Notes: a model not told the origin generated them from the sequence alone. Counted from the first letter of the stretch, positions 37,123-45,660 are shown. The stretch: 64,000 bases of DNA from CAWBXL01 sp963837365 (GCA_963837365.1 CAWIMW010000001.1:992001-1056000); one strand, 5' to 3'. Translations and numbers: made by a program.

Positions 37123-37782
37123 GTGTCCCTACGCATCAACGACGTTGCCCCCGACTTTACCGCGGAAACCACGCAAGGCACCATTCACTTTCACCAATGG
37201 ATCGGCAACGGCTTTGCCATCCTGTTCTCCCACCCCAAGGATTTCACTCCAGTCTGCACCACCGAACTGGGGTACATGGCGGGACTACAACCTGAATTCG
37301 CCAAGCGCAACACCAAAATCATAGGCTTGAGCGTTGATCCGGTAACCAGCCATGGCGCCTGGGCAGCGGACATCGAAGAGACCCAGGGCCACAAGGTGAA
37401 CTACCCCATGATCGGCGACCCGGAGCTGAAAATCGCCCATTTATATGACATGTTGCCGGCAGGCAGCGGGACCACGTCCGAAGGCCGCACCGCCAATGAC
37501 AATGCCACCGTGCGCACGGTGTTCATCATCGGTCCTGACAAGAAAATCAAACTGATGCTGAGCTACCCCATGAGCACAGGCCGCAACTTCGACGAAATTC
37601 TGCGCGCGCTGGATTCCATCCAACTCACCATGAAGCACAAAGTTGCGACTCCGGTGAACTGGAGGCCGGGTGGAGATGTAATCATCGGCGGAGCAGTTTC
37701 GAACGATGAAGCCAACAAGCTCTACCCCAACGGCTGGAAGTCGCCGAAACCGTACATCAGAATCGTTGCGCAACCGAAGTAA
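37123..37782 (+). CDS. 1-Cys peroxiredoxin (Prx6 type)
   Basis: 219 residues from a GTG start preceded by AGGAG. The peroxidatic Cys45 lies in FTPVCTTELG, and no other cysteine is present, so it is a 1-Cys enzyme that needs an external thiol. The extended C-terminal part (TPVNWRPGGDVIIGG) is typical of the Prx6 branch. It reduces peroxides in the cytosol. It stands alone and ends facing the molybdenum hydroxylase operon, with a palindrome between. Confidence 0.93.
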   Translation: MSLRINDVAPDFTAETTQGTIHFHQWIGNGFAILFSHPKDFTPVCTTELGYMAGLQPEFAKRNTKIIGLSVDPVTSHGAWAADIEETQGHKVNYPMIGDPELKIAHLYDMLPAGSGTTSEGRTANDNATVRTVFIIGPDKKIKLMLSYPMSTGRNFDEILRALDSIQLTMKHKVATPVNWRPGGDVIIGGAVSNDEANKLYPNGWKSPKPYIRIVAQPK

Positions 37783-37792
37783 TAAAAAACAA

Positions 37793-37854
37793 GCCGCAGA
37801 TTACGCGGATCATCGCAGATCAAGAATCTGCGAAAATCCGCGTGCATCTGCGGC
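37793..37854. repeat. Palindromic repeat between convergent genes (CCGCAGATTACGC type)
   Basis: GCCGCAGATTACGCGGAT opens and AATCCGCGTGCATCTGCGGC closes this dyad, which could act as a bidirectional terminator. A related, less palindromic copy lies at 42692-42749. Confidence 0.6.
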
Positions 37855-37861
37855 AAAGTTT

Positions 37862-40126
37862 TTACGCTTTTGCCAAGTTAGTCCGGCTGAGCGGCAACTC
37901 CCGCACTCGCGTGCCTGTAGCTGCAAAAATCGCATTGCACATCGCAGGAGCAAACGGTGGCACTCCCGGCTCACCAACCCCGGCCGGCGGCGCATCGCTG
38001 TCTACGATAGATACATTCGTCTGACGCGGGGCCTCATTGATCCGGGCTACCGGATAGCTATCGAAGTTCGACTGCTCAATTGCCCCGTTCTTAGCGGTGA
38101 TTTCCCCAGTGCGCACAATGCTGGTTCCAAAGACCGCGGCCCCTTCAAATTGCGACCGCGTAGCCTCTGGATTAACCACCAGTCCGGCATCCACAACCGT
38201 GTCTACCCGAGGGATGGTCACTTCGCCGCTGCTATCCACATTCACTTCGACGACCGTGGCGACATAGGTCAGGAAGCTGCGGTGCACGGCGATTCCCATC
38301 CCCGAGCCCGGCCCCAACTTTCTTTTTCCCCAGCCGGACTTATCCGCCACCATCTCCACAACATTGCGCATCCTGCCGATGTCGAGCGGGTAGTCATCCG
38401 GTGAGGCATCGTAATTGGGATAGCCATAAGCCTTGAGATCCAGCTTTCGAGCCGGCCCCAGCAACTCGAGCAGATACTCCACCGGATCGCGTTTTGCCCG
38501 ATGCGCCAGCTCATCACTGAAGCTCTGCACCGCAAAGCCGTGATAAATGTTGGCCACCGACCGCAGCCAGCCGATGCGCACGTGGGCCTTGGCATCGCCG
38601 TTCTCCACCCGCAGGTTGGGAATGGCGTAAGGTATATCCGTCCAGCCTTGTTGCAGATCGCCAGCCTCTCCGTGTACAGCTGCCGGATTAAATGTCGAAC
38701 CAATGGGGGGGAACACCGAGCGCTGTAGCCAAGCCGCAGGTTTACCTTGGGCATCCAGCACCGCTTTCATGTACATGGCCGCAACCGCGTTGTAGTAGCC
38801 GAACTGAATGTCGTCTTCGCGTTTCCAGACGACTTTGACCGGCTTGCCAAGTTTCTTCGAGAGCACCGCAGCCTCGGCAACATAATCTGGTTTCGACTTT
38901 CTGCCGAACGCTCCGCCCAGCAAGGTCACGTGACAGATGACTTTCTCTTTGGGTATTCCGAGTTCTCCCGCAATCGTGTCCTGCACTGCCTGCGGATTTT
39001 GGGTTGGGCACCAGGTTTCGACTTTGCCGTCTTTGAATTCCGCTACCGCAACCATGGGCTCCATGGGAGCATGGGCCAGCAGAGGGACGTAATAGTCAGC
39101 TTCAATAACATCTCCACCCTTGGCGAAGACCGATTCCGCATCGCCCTCGTTCCGCACCACGTTGCCAGACTGCCGCGCAGTCTGCTGAAGCTCTTTCTTG
39201 TACTCATCCGAGTTGAACGACGCATTTGGCCCGCTGTCCCAAACCGCATTCAGCTTGGTGCGTCCCTGAAATGCAGCCCAGGTGTTGTCGGCAATGACGG
39301 CAACCCCGCCGAGCGGCTTAAATACCGCCGGAGGTTTGAAGGGATCAATGGTGACGGTCTGGCGAACGCCTGCCACTTGAAGCGGTGCCTTCTCGTCGTA
39401 GGCCTTCAGCGTCCCACCGATGACTGGGGAATGCTCGATGGAGGCATAGACCATGCCAGGCATGGTTGCATCCATGCCAAAGACTGCGGCTCCTTTCACG
39501 ATGCCATTGATGTCGTAGCTCTTGATGCCTTTGCCGATATACCGCCATTGGTTTTTCGTTTTGAACTGTAAATCTTCTTTCTTGGGGACCGGCAGCTTGG
39601 ATGCAGCCGCAGCAAGCTCGCCATACCCAAGTTTGCGTCCGCTTGCCTTGTGGACTACAGCATGCAAATCAGTGGAGCATTCCGCTACTGGCACCTTCCA
39701 TTGTTGTGCCGCCGCCTGCACCAGCATGGTCCGCGCGGTCGCTCCGGTTTGCCGCATGGCGTCATAGAAGGCGCGAATCGAATACGAACCATCCGTGCTC
39801 TGGTCTCCATACTTCGAGTCCCCGATGGCCTGCTCAATCTCCACCCTTTTCCAGTCGGCGTCGAGTTCATCGGCTGCAACCATGGGCAGCGAAGTGCGGG
39901 TCGTAGTTCCCATCTCGGAGCGGTGCGCGATAATGTGTACCATTCCGTTTGTCTCGATCCCCAGAAAAATGTCCGGGTGCAGAACGGACTTCCCCAGCGC
40001 TCCCATCAGGTCAACCTCTTGCGCCCAGACGGTCTCGGGAAGATAGCGCGCGCTCAAAACAAAAGCACCGGCGCCCATAAGGCCTGTGATGAATCCGCGG
40101 CGGCTAACGTTTGTGATGACGCTCAT
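37862..40126 (-). CDS. Molybdopterin-binding subunit of a xanthine dehydrogenase-family hydroxylase (IorB-like)
   Basis: 754 residues. A Tat signal (SRRGFITGLMGAG) is at the N-terminus, and the enzyme is expected to be exported folded. It belongs to the aldehyde-oxidase/isoquinoline 1-oxidoreductase beta type, with blocks GGVAVIADNTWAAFQGRTKL, VTLLGGAFGRKS and PPAGVGEPGVPPFAPAM, the last carrying the catalytic Glu. Electrons pass to the 2Fe-2S subunit encoded just upstream. The substrate (aldehyde or N-heterocycle) is unknown. Confidence 0.9.
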   Translation of the reverse strand: MSVITNVSRRGFITGLMGAGAFVLSARYLPETVWAQEVDLMGALGKSVLHPDIFLGIETNGMVHIIAHRSEMGTTTRTSLPMVAADELDADWKRVEIEQAIGDSKYGDQSTDGSYSIRAFYDAMRQTGATARTMLVQAAAQQWKVPVAECSTDLHAVVHKASGRKLGYGELAAAASKLPVPKKEDLQFKTKNQWRYIGKGIKSYDINGIVKGAAVFGMDATMPGMVYASIEHSPVIGGTLKAYDEKAPLQVAGVRQTVTIDPFKPPAVFKPLGGVAVIADNTWAAFQGRTKLNAVWDSGPNASFNSDEYKKELQQTARQSGNVVRNEGDAESVFAKGGDVIEADYYVPLLAHAPMEPMVAVAEFKDGKVETWCPTQNPQAVQDTIAGELGIPKEKVICHVTLLGGAFGRKSKPDYVAEAAVLSKKLGKPVKVVWKREDDIQFGYYNAVAAMYMKAVLDAQGKPAAWLQRSVFPPIGSTFNPAAVHGEAGDLQQGWTDIPYAIPNLRVENGDAKAHVRIGWLRSVANIYHGFAVQSFSDELAHRAKRDPVEYLLELLGPARKLDLKAYGYPNYDASPDDYPLDIGRMRNVVEMVADKSGWGKRKLGPGSGMGIAVHRSFLTYVATVVEVNVDSSGEVTIPRVDTVVDAGLVVNPEATRSQFEGAAVFGTSIVRTGEITAKNGAIEQSNFDSYPVARINEAPRQTNVSIVDSDAPPAGVGEPGVPPFAPAMCNAIFAATGTRVRELPLSRTNLAKA

Positions 40127-40581
40127 GATTGCACCCCCGCAGCCGCCTTGATCGCAGCCCGTATCCGCTGGTAGGTCCCGCAGCGGCAGATGTTGCCCTG
40201 CATGCCATCGTCAATATCTTCGTCGGTGGGCTTGGGAGTTTTGGCCAGCAGCGAAATGGCCTGCATGATCTGTCCAGGCTGGCAATATCCGCACTGCGGC
40301 ACATTGACCTCAATCCACGCTTTCTGTACCGGATGAAGTTCTCCGCCGGTGCCAATGCCCTCGATGGTAGTGATCTCCGAACCCGCCAGTGAACTCATGG
40401 GAGTAATGCACGATCGGATCGCTTTGCCATTTTTGTGTACGGTGCAAGCACCGCACAGAGAAGCTCCACACCCGAACTTGGTGCCAGTCAACCCCAGCAC
40501 ATCCCGCAAATACCAAAGCAGGGGCATACTGGAGTCACCCTGGAAAGATTGGCTTTTACCGTTCACTTTCAGCTGAATCAT
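40123..40581 (-). CDS. 2Fe-2S subunit of the molybdenum hydroxylase (IorA-like)
   Basis: 152 residues holding two [2Fe-2S] clusters. The plant-ferredoxin-type set is GCGASLCGACTVH, and the C-terminal set is GYCQPG with NICRCGTY. It transfers electrons from the molybdenum centre to an acceptor. The final codons overlap the IorB-like start by four bases, so the two are translationally coupled. No separate FAD subunit is encoded here, which matches the two-subunit isoquinoline-oxidoreductase branch. Confidence 0.93.
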   Translation of the reverse strand: MIQLKVNGKSQSFQGDSSMPLLWYLRDVLGLTGTKFGCGASLCGACTVHKNGKAIRSCITPMSSLAGSEITTIEGIGTGGELHPVQKAWIEVNVPQCGYCQPGQIMQAISLLAKTPKPTDEDIDDGMQGNICRCGTYQRIRAAIKAAAGVQS

Positions 40582-40697
40582 CGCTCACCTCGGAACACAA
40601 TGATTGCAGGCGCAGAATGCGCCTTGAGCGGCATTGTAGAACAAAGTCGTGTTCGATGGTCTAACCACGCTGAGTCTGCGGATTAGAATGCTGTACT

Positions 40698-41051
40698 GTG
40701 TACTCCGCACAGATGCTCGACCATTTTCAGAATCCGCGCAATGCGGGGGATGTTCCCAATCCCGACGCCTCCGCGCAACTCGAAAACCCAGCCTGCGGCG
40801 ATATTTTAAAGTTGACCCTGCGTATGATCGACGGTCACATCGCTGAAATCCGCTTTCGCGCCAAAGGGTGTGTCCCCGCCATGGCCTGCGGATCATTGGT
40901 GACAGAATTGGTAAAAGGAAAGACGCCACAAGAGGCACGCAAATTGACTCGTGAAGATTTGATAAGTTCGATCGGCGGCTTGCCCGAAGCTTCGTCTCAC
41001 GCCAGTCACCTGGCGATTGACGCGCTGAACGCGGTTTTACGTGGATTGTGA
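40698..41051 (+). CDS. IscU/NifU-N-like Fe-S cluster scaffold
   Basis: 117 residues. MYSAQMLDHFQNPRNAGDVPN, NPACGD and KGCVPAMACGSLVTEL give the three conserved cysteines of the U-type scaffold, with the ligand spacing of IscU. It assembles Fe-S clusters for transfer to apoproteins. It faces away from the two-subunit hydroxylase operon and may help mature its Fe-S subunit (inference). Its stop overlaps the NTP transferase stop by 15 bases on the other strand. A GTG start upstream is not excluded. Confidence 0.85.
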   Translation: MYSAQMLDHFQNPRNAGDVPNPDASAQLENPACGDILKLTLRMIDGHIAEIRFRAKGCVPAMACGSLVTELVKGKTPQEARKLTREDLISSIGGLPEASSHASHLAIDALNAVLRGL

Positions 41052-41657
41052 AGTCAGCGCGGCGTAATCTTCCGGATTATTGAAGTTCATCGTGGTGTCC
41101 GGATCATCCACCGCGACATACTGAATCTGTGCCTGATGCTGGTGCTGAATGTCCCGAGCATTGGCGGTTGCCGGCGCCCTCAGAAAAGCCTCAATCATCT
41201 CCCGCCCAATCAAAATAGGGTGCCCGTGTTGCCCACCGTATTCCGGTACTACCGCCCACTTCCCAGCCGTGACCGTAGAGTTAAATTCCTCCAGCAACTT
41301 TTCCAGGGTGGGCGCCTTTACCGGAGGCTTGTCTACCAGTGTGACCATCGCCGCATCGCGCCCGCGATTCAGGACCTCCTGTAATCCACATTGCAGGGAA
41401 CTGAATTGTCCCCGTTCAGGATCGGGGTTCACAGTTAAGAAACCAGCATTGGCATCAACGATTGGCGTAAGGTCGGCTGCATTTCTTCCTGCTACGACAA
41501 TGACGAGGTCACTGAACGAGAAGGCCTTAATAGAAGCCGAGAGCAGCGTACCGCCGCCGGCGCCGGTGGCTGGCCAGGGCAGTAGCGCTTTGTCCTTGCC
41601 CATGCGGCTGGAGGCGCCCGCCGCCAGAATGACTCCACAAAAGCTGCGATTGCTCAT
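41037..41657 (-). CDS. mocA: MobA-like NTP transferase (molybdenum cofactor cytidylyltransferase type)
   Basis: 206 residues from MSNRSFCGVILAAGASSRMGKDKALLPW, the nucleotide-binding LAAGxSxRMG start of MobA/MocA enzymes. NPDPERGQFSSLQCGL, TLVDKPPVKAPTL and GQHGHPILIG follow. MocA activates molybdopterin as its CDP derivative for hydroxylases of the xanthine dehydrogenase family. The neighbouring hydroxylase and XdhC-like genes fit that role, but MobA-like guanylyltransfer or another nucleotide donor is not excluded. Confidence 0.82.
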   Translation of the reverse strand: MSNRSFCGVILAAGASSRMGKDKALLPWPATGAGGGTLLSASIKAFSFSDLVIVVAGRNAADLTPIVDANAGFLTVNPDPERGQFSSLQCGLQEVLNRGRDAAMVTLVDKPPVKAPTLEKLLEEFNSTVTAGKWAVVPEYGGQHGHPILIGREMIEAFLRAPATANARDIQHQHQAQIQYVAVDDPDTTMNFNNPEDYAALTSQST

Positions 41658-41764
41658 GCGGCGAAGATACCAGATGAGAAGGAAAATTTCCGCAGATGTT
41701 GAATGGAGACCTCGGGCGGGCACGAGTTCACTCGTGCCGATTGGCCGTTAAATATGCTTGCGCT
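41658..41764. terminator. Intergenic hairpin between the mocA-like and XdhC-like genes
   Basis: GCACGAG (41720-41726) and CTCGTGC (41731-41737) form a 7-bp stem with a TTCA loop. It could end transcription of the XdhC-like gene or act as a repeat; there is no T-run on either strand. Confidence 0.35.
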
Positions 41765-42634
41765 TTAGCGCCGGAGGTCCTTTTCGGCCTGTATTTCCGC
41801 TTCCGTCTCAGCCCCAACTTCCTTGTGTCCGCGATGGAACCAGCTCATGTGCGGTAACTCCCGCTCTGCCCTCCGCCGATGCGCGATCAACTCCGCGGTA
41901 ATCGCCACCGCAATCTCCTCCGGAGTCCCCGCCCCGATATCCAATCCCACGGGGGCATGTACCCGCTTAAAAAGCTCTGCCGAAATCCCTTCTGCGGTCA
42001 GCTCACGGAAAATGGCAATCGTCTTCCTCTTTGACCCAATCATCCCGATATACTGCGCCGGAGTCTGCACCGCCCAGCGCAAAATTCGCATATCGTCTCG
42101 ATGTCCGCGGGTGAGAATGATGATGTAAGACATCTGACCGGGCGACAGTCGCGCCATCGCCTTATCGAAATCCTCGGCAATCACTTCCTTCGCGGTAGGG
42201 AAGCGTTCACGGCTGGCGTAAGTTTCACGGTCATCCACGACGGTAATATCAAACCCGGCATTGCCGGCAACTTTGCCTACATTGACGGCGACATGCCCAG
42301 CCCCGAACATGTAAAGCACCGCCGGAGGCAGTACCGGTTCAATAAAAATGTCGAGCGTGCCCCCGCAAACCAGCCCGGTGTCATACTTTGGATTCTGGTT
42401 GAGATTGAATTTCAAAGTCCGAGGCTTCTCGCTCTCCATGACTTCGCGCGCCGCCTGCCAGACTTCAGCTTCCACGCAGCCGCCGCCGATGGTCCCCACA
42501 ATCGACCCATCGTCCCGCACCAGCATCTTGGCAGTCTTAAAGGAAGGGATGGACCCCTGTACACTCACGATCGTAGCCAGAGCCCCGCGCCGTCCCTCCC
42601 GGCGAAGCTGCACGATTTCCTCGTAAAGATCCAT
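41765..42634 (-). CDS. XdhC/CoxI-family molybdenum-enzyme maturation protein
   Basis: 289 residues. The N-terminal part carries the GALATIVSVQGSIPSFKTAKMLV and GTIGGGCVEAEVW blocks, and the C-terminal Rossmann part carries LYMFGAGHVAVNVGK and FDITVVDDRETYA. XdhC proteins insert the sulfurated molybdenum cofactor into xanthine-dehydrogenase-family enzymes. Here it sits with a MocA-like gene and an IorAB-like hydroxylase, a coherent maturation set. An alternative role in nucleotide or sulfur handling for other molybdoenzymes is possible. Confidence 0.92.
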   Translation of the reverse strand: MDLYEEIVQLRREGRRGALATIVSVQGSIPSFKTAKMLVRDDGSIVGTIGGGCVEAEVWQAAREVMESEKPRTLKFNLNQNPKYDTGLVCGGTLDIFIEPVLPPAVLYMFGAGHVAVNVGKVAGNAGFDITVVDDRETYASRERFPTAKEVIAEDFDKAMARLSPGQMSYIIILTRGHRDDMRILRWAVQTPAQYIGMIGSKRKTIAIFRELTAEGISAELFKRVHAPVGLDIGAGTPEEIAVAITAELIAHRRRAERELPHMSWFHRGHKEVGAETEAEIQAEKDLRR

Positions 42635-42691
42635 AGACAGTGATTATTAGGTCTTCTGGAAGCCGAGTCAATCAGAAGGTTAGAACGACGG

Positions 42692-42749
42692 GCCGCAGAT
42701 TACGCAGATTTCCGCAGATAAAGAAAAAATCCGTGCCAATCCGTGGCTA
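42692..42749. repeat. Dispersed CCGCAGATTACGC-type repeat, second copy
   Basis: Shares GCCGCAGATTACGC with the 37793-37854 element but is less symmetrical. It lies between the STAS and XdhC-like genes. Confidence 0.5.
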
Positions 42750-42767
42750 GAGTTTTTTGGGCGAAAC

Positions 42768-43127
42768 CTAAGCGCTGGCGGCGTGGCTGAGGGCATCTAT
42801 GGCATCCTCAGCGGTTTCAAAAATCAGGAACAGCGAATCGGTGCGGGTAATTTCCAGCAGCTTCATCACCCGCGGGCAGACCCCGCTCAACGCCATTCGG
42901 TGTCCAGATTTATGCTGTGAAATATAGGCGCTGACCAGTGATCCCAGCCCGGCTGAATCCACATAAGGGACTTCGGTGAAATCGAGCACTACGGTGTCTG
43001 AGTTCTCCCGCCGTATGGCATGTTGAAACGGCATCAGGTTCTCCGCCGTGAGCGGCCCGTGGAGACACAGGATTCCCTGACCGGGAAGGTCGCCTCGCAA
43101 ACTCTCGATTTCCAACGAGTCTGCCAT
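42768..43127 (-). CDS. STAS-domain anti-sigma factor antagonist
   Basis: About 119 residues from MADSLEIESLRGD. It is a single STAS domain with the phosphorylatable Ser58 in YVDSAGLGSLV. Such proteins bind an anti-sigma kinase in partner-switching systems and are released or captured by phosphorylation at this Ser. No kinase, phosphatase or sigma factor gene is next to it. The preceding small gene on the same strand may be a partner. A longer frame to 43178 exists but lacks domain support. Confidence 0.88.
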   Translation of the reverse strand: MADSLEIESLRGDLPGQGILCLHGPLTAENLMPFQHAIRRENSDTVVLDFTEVPYVDSAGLGSLVSAYISQHKSGHRMALSGVCPRVMKLLEITRTDSLFLIFETAEDAIDALSHAASA

Positions 43128-43183
43128 GTAGGAGGCAGATTCTAGGCCAGAAAACCCCAGGTAGCAAGCCCCGGGCAAAAATA

Positions 43184-43372
43184 TTACGCGGCCCTTACCT
43201 TAGGCCGATAATAGCTGTCCAGTACCTGGTTGGTGATGTCCCACACGCTGCGGAAGTTGCCCTGTTTGGGCAGTATGATCCGCGCGAGTTGGGAAACCAC
43301 CACCTGCACTTCATCTAAACGATTGAGTAAAACCTGCGTATTGTCCTGGGGTACTTCTCTTAACTGATACAT
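43184..43372 (-). CDS. Small protein upstream of the STAS gene
   Basis: 62 residues, all soluble and mostly helical, with a heptad-like region (LLNRLDEVQVVVSQLARIIL) that could form a short coiled coil. It is 56 bases upstream of the STAS start on the same strand. No family is recognised. It may take part in the same partner-switch or be an independent small protein. Confidence 0.5.
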   Translation of the reverse strand: MYQLREVPQDNTQVLLNRLDEVQVVVSQLARIILPKQGNFRSVWDITNQVLDSYYRPKVRAA

Positions 43373-43715
43373 CTAACCCACTCTCCCATACTGCTCTACT
43401 TTGCTTAGATTCTATTAATGGCCAAAGCGCAGCACAATCGGTGAGAAGCTTGATTACCGAAGTACCTGTCCCACTGCAAGTCCACAGACAGCAGGCGGCA
43501 ACACTTGATAGTGAGGGAGCGCAGCGAGGCGTTTCATGGGCCGCGGGGGCACATCGTTGTGCGACGCCATGGAATGTTAGGATTTGAACCTGTAACCGGC
43601 TGCAAAACTAGCCTTTGACCGGATACTGGGTGTTCCTCTGTGTGCTCTGTGGGTAAGAGGTTTTCTTTACCCCGGGAGGAGGAGAAGCAAAGTAAGACTT
43701 GAGGTAAGTAACCAC
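43373..43715. other. Gene-free stretch before tRNA-Sec
   Basis: About 340 bases without a supportable gene. It contains low-information phrases such as CTCTGTGTGCTCTGTGGG at 43635-43652 that resemble common dispersed intergenic repeats. A weak promoter for tRNA-Sec may lie at the right edge but is not clear. Confidence 0.4.
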
Positions 43716-43814
43716 GGAAGCGCATGGGGTCCGGTGATCTCCCCGGTCTTCAAAACCGGCGGGCGGCCCGCCTCGCGGGTCGCCGGTGGGTTCGACTCCC
43801 ACTCGCTTCCGCCA
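43716..43814 (+). tRNA. selC: tRNA-Sec (anticodon TCA)
   Basis: 99 bases including an encoded CCA. GGAAGCG pairs with CGCTTCC, with extended acceptor pairing typical of tRNA-Sec. The anticodon loop CTTCAAA gives TCA. A long variable arm (GGGCGGCCCGCC...) and a T arm GTGGG-TTCGACT-CCCAC follow. Serine-acylated tRNA-Sec is converted to selenocysteinyl-tRNA by SelA. This shows the genome carries the selenocysteine system, though no other sel gene is in this window. Confidence 0.95.
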
Positions 43815-43944
43815 AACCTGAGCCGTCCCGCCAAAGCAACCATCACACCCACATAACCGCCGATATTTTCACAGAGAGCGAATGTCCATGCGTCACAGTC
43901 TTCCCGTGGAACCAGGTCTATAGTCTTTGCCATCATCCGTGACA

Positions 43945-44094
43945 ATGCGCCGGAGAAGTTACCGAAAATCATTCTTTCGCCGAATCCGCAGGGAACATCT
44001 GATCGTCGCGGGTTTCATGCTGCTGATAGCAATTGTCAGCGCGGTTGCCATTAGCCGATTCGGTGAGTCCATCAGCAAATTCTTCCCTCGGTAG
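43945..44094 (+). CDS. Small basic single-helix membrane protein (49 residues)
   Basis: MRRRSYRKSFFRRIRREH is strongly basic, followed by one hydrophobic helix (LIVAGFMLLIAIVSAVAI) and a short tail ISRFGESISKFFPR. This layout is that of a small membrane-inserted protein with N-terminus in the cytosol. No Shine-Dalgarno is evident, and the frame is only 50 codons, so it may be chance. The helix with a following short amphipathic tail is faintly Flp-pilin-like, which I do not claim. Confidence 0.35.
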   Translation: MRRRSYRKSFFRRIRREHLIVAGFMLLIAIVSAVAISRFGESISKFFPR

Positions 44095-44100
44095 ACGTGG

Positions 44101-44385
44101 CTATATTGTGGGCCGTCCAAGGACGGCGGCAAACTGGTCTGCGATCCACGGCAGGATGGGAACATCGGCAAAGATCGGGCATCCCGCGCTACTGATGTGG
44201 GTCAGGCTGAAGCCGCGAATGGTTTTGCCGGTGTAGTGATACCAACCGTCGGCCCGCGTGTCCGGGCCCACTGCATCATGGCGAAGGGCAACGTGGCGCC
44301 CGGAAAGGTGTTGCCGTCGGCCGCAGTTCCGATGAACGGGTCCGCAGCATCAAACGCCGCCGGCGTTTGCGCCCCGGCTGAAAGC
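44101..44385 (-). pseudogene. Remnant of a GH92 family glycosidase (N-terminal part)
   Basis: On the minus strand two overlapping frames spell the start of a GH92 alpha-mannosidase-type enzyme: DPFIGTAADGNTFPGATLPF, then after a single-base slip near 44266 DTRADGWYHYTGKTIRGFSL and THISSAGCPIFADVPILPW. The frame stops soon after at 44101-44103, and nothing upstream gives a full signal peptide. About 95 codons of a protein usually over 700 residues remain. It is a decayed gene island between two unrelated genes. Confidence 0.65.
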
Positions 44386-44421
44386 GACGTGCCCTCGGTC
44401 TTATCGAAGGGCACCCGGCCC

Positions 44422-44895
44422 TCAGTTCGCAGGATGCGGCTTGGCACCGGTCCATGTCCACCCGCCAATCTTCCATGTTCCCGCTTCCATACGCAGCACA
44501 AAAGTCATCTGTCCTTCTTCAACCAGAGGCTGCCCGTGCTCCTTATATAAGTAGGTCGTGGGCACGACTACGTAGGCCACGCCGCCTTCGATCTCAGTCC
44601 GCGTCGGCACTCCGTATTTCACAGATCCCTCAGAGACACCGGTGGCCTGGGTATGCTTGTCATAATCCGCGGCCCATTGGTGGGGCGCTTGCGGGCCGGT
44701 CCAGAGGTGTGGAGCGAATTCGTCCACAATGACGATGTCGCCCGTCGCATAGGCGGCGTACGCGGACTTTACGTCGCCGGTGTTGAAACCGTCTATGAAC
44801 TGATGGATGGGAGCCGTCACATCGCCAGGCCCGGCGGCGAAGGCGGCTGGCATGATCAGAACGGTTGCAAGCAGTATCAGGATTGCTTTCTTCAT
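44422..44895 (-). CDS. Secreted NTF2/SnoaL-like protein
   Basis: 157 residues with a signal peptide (MKKAILILLATVLIMPAAF, cleaved near AAFAAG). The rest has the alpha-plus-beta cone pattern of the SnoaL/NTF2-like superfamily: VTAPIHQFIDGFNTGDVKSAYAAYATGDIVIVDEFAPHLWTG and a final strand WKIGGWTWTGAKPH. Such domains hold small ligands or serve as isomerases. The substrate is unknown. It is a single gene next to the GH92 remnant. Confidence 0.8.
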   Translation of the reverse strand: MKKAILILLATVLIMPAAFAAGPGDVTAPIHQFIDGFNTGDVKSAYAAYATGDIVIVDEFAPHLWTGPQAPHQWAADYDKHTQATGVSEGSVKYGVPTRTEIEGGVAYVVVPTTYLYKEHGQPLVEEGQMTFVLRMEAGTWKIGGWTWTGAKPHPAN

Positions 44896-45063
44896 GGGTC
44901 TCCCTTGAAACCGCCGCCTGGAGATTGCGGAGGTCCAGCAGGGAAGACTCGCACCCCGGAAACCTGGAAGTCAATGGGAAGCTGTGAAAATATACGGACG
45001 AATGAGCAAGGAATCAGGACTTCAAGAACTTCTCCGGTACTACTACGCCACTAAAATTGCCCC

Positions 45064-45660
45064 ATGCCTAAACTCGCTTCGGTTCTAATCGTTCCTGGCC
45101 TTTCCAACTCTGGGCCCGAGCACTGGCAGAGTATTTGGTGCGGGAGGCATGGTGAATATCACCGCGTGGAGCAGGAAGATTGGGAAACACCACGCCGCGC
45201 GGACTGGGTGCGAAGGCTGGATGCCTCCATCCGCCGCATCGAAGGCCCGGTGGTGCTCGCCGGACACAGTTCAGCATGTGCCACCATCGCCCATTATGCC
45301 GTAGAGCATGGAGATGGCAAGGGCCGAGTGGTAGCTGCCTTCTTAGTTGGCCCGAGTGATGTGGAAGCTCCGAGCTATCCGGTGGGCCCAACCGGATTTG
45401 GTCCCATGCCCTTGCAGAAGCTGCCATTTCGTTCCGTAGTGGTGGCGAGTACGAATGATCCGTACGTCACGCTGGAAAGGGCCAAGCTGTTCGCCGCGTC
45501 CTGGGGAAGCCGGCTGATTACGTTGCAGAACGCCGGTCATATTAATACTGCTTCGGGACACGGGGCTTGGCCGGACGGGGAGAAGTGGCTGGAGGAGACT
45601 GCGGAAGATTGGCTAGCAGCGATCAGTGATGGCGGAAGAAGTAGATCACTGCGCCGATGA
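45064..45660 (+). CDS. RBBP9/YdeN-family serine hydrolase
   Basis: 198 residues, an alpha/beta-hydrolase of the small RBBP9 branch. The nucleophile Ser69 sits in AGHSSA; SVVVASTNDPYV gives the likely Asp (about 133) and NAGHINTASG the His (about 160). The leading VLIVPGLSNSGPEHWQSIW is the family signature. The substrate is unknown. It stops converging on and overlaps the next gene by 38 bases on the other strand. Confidence 0.88.
   Translation: MPKLASVLIVPGLSNSGPEHWQSIWCGRHGEYHRVEQEDWETPRRADWVRRLDASIRRIEGPVVLAGHSSACATIAHYAVEHGDGKGRVVAAFLVGPSDVEAPSYPVGPTGFGPMPLQKLPFRSVVVASTNDPYVTLERAKLFAASWGSRLITLQNAGHINTASGHGAWPDGEKWLEETAEDWLAAISDGGRSRSLRR

Noticed and set aside
43608..43972. Minus-strand ORFs over the tRNA-Sec locus (for example containing PPAGFEDRGDHRTPCAS)
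   Set aside because: This is the classic false protein read from the antisense of tRNA-Sec; the tRNA explains the sequence fully.
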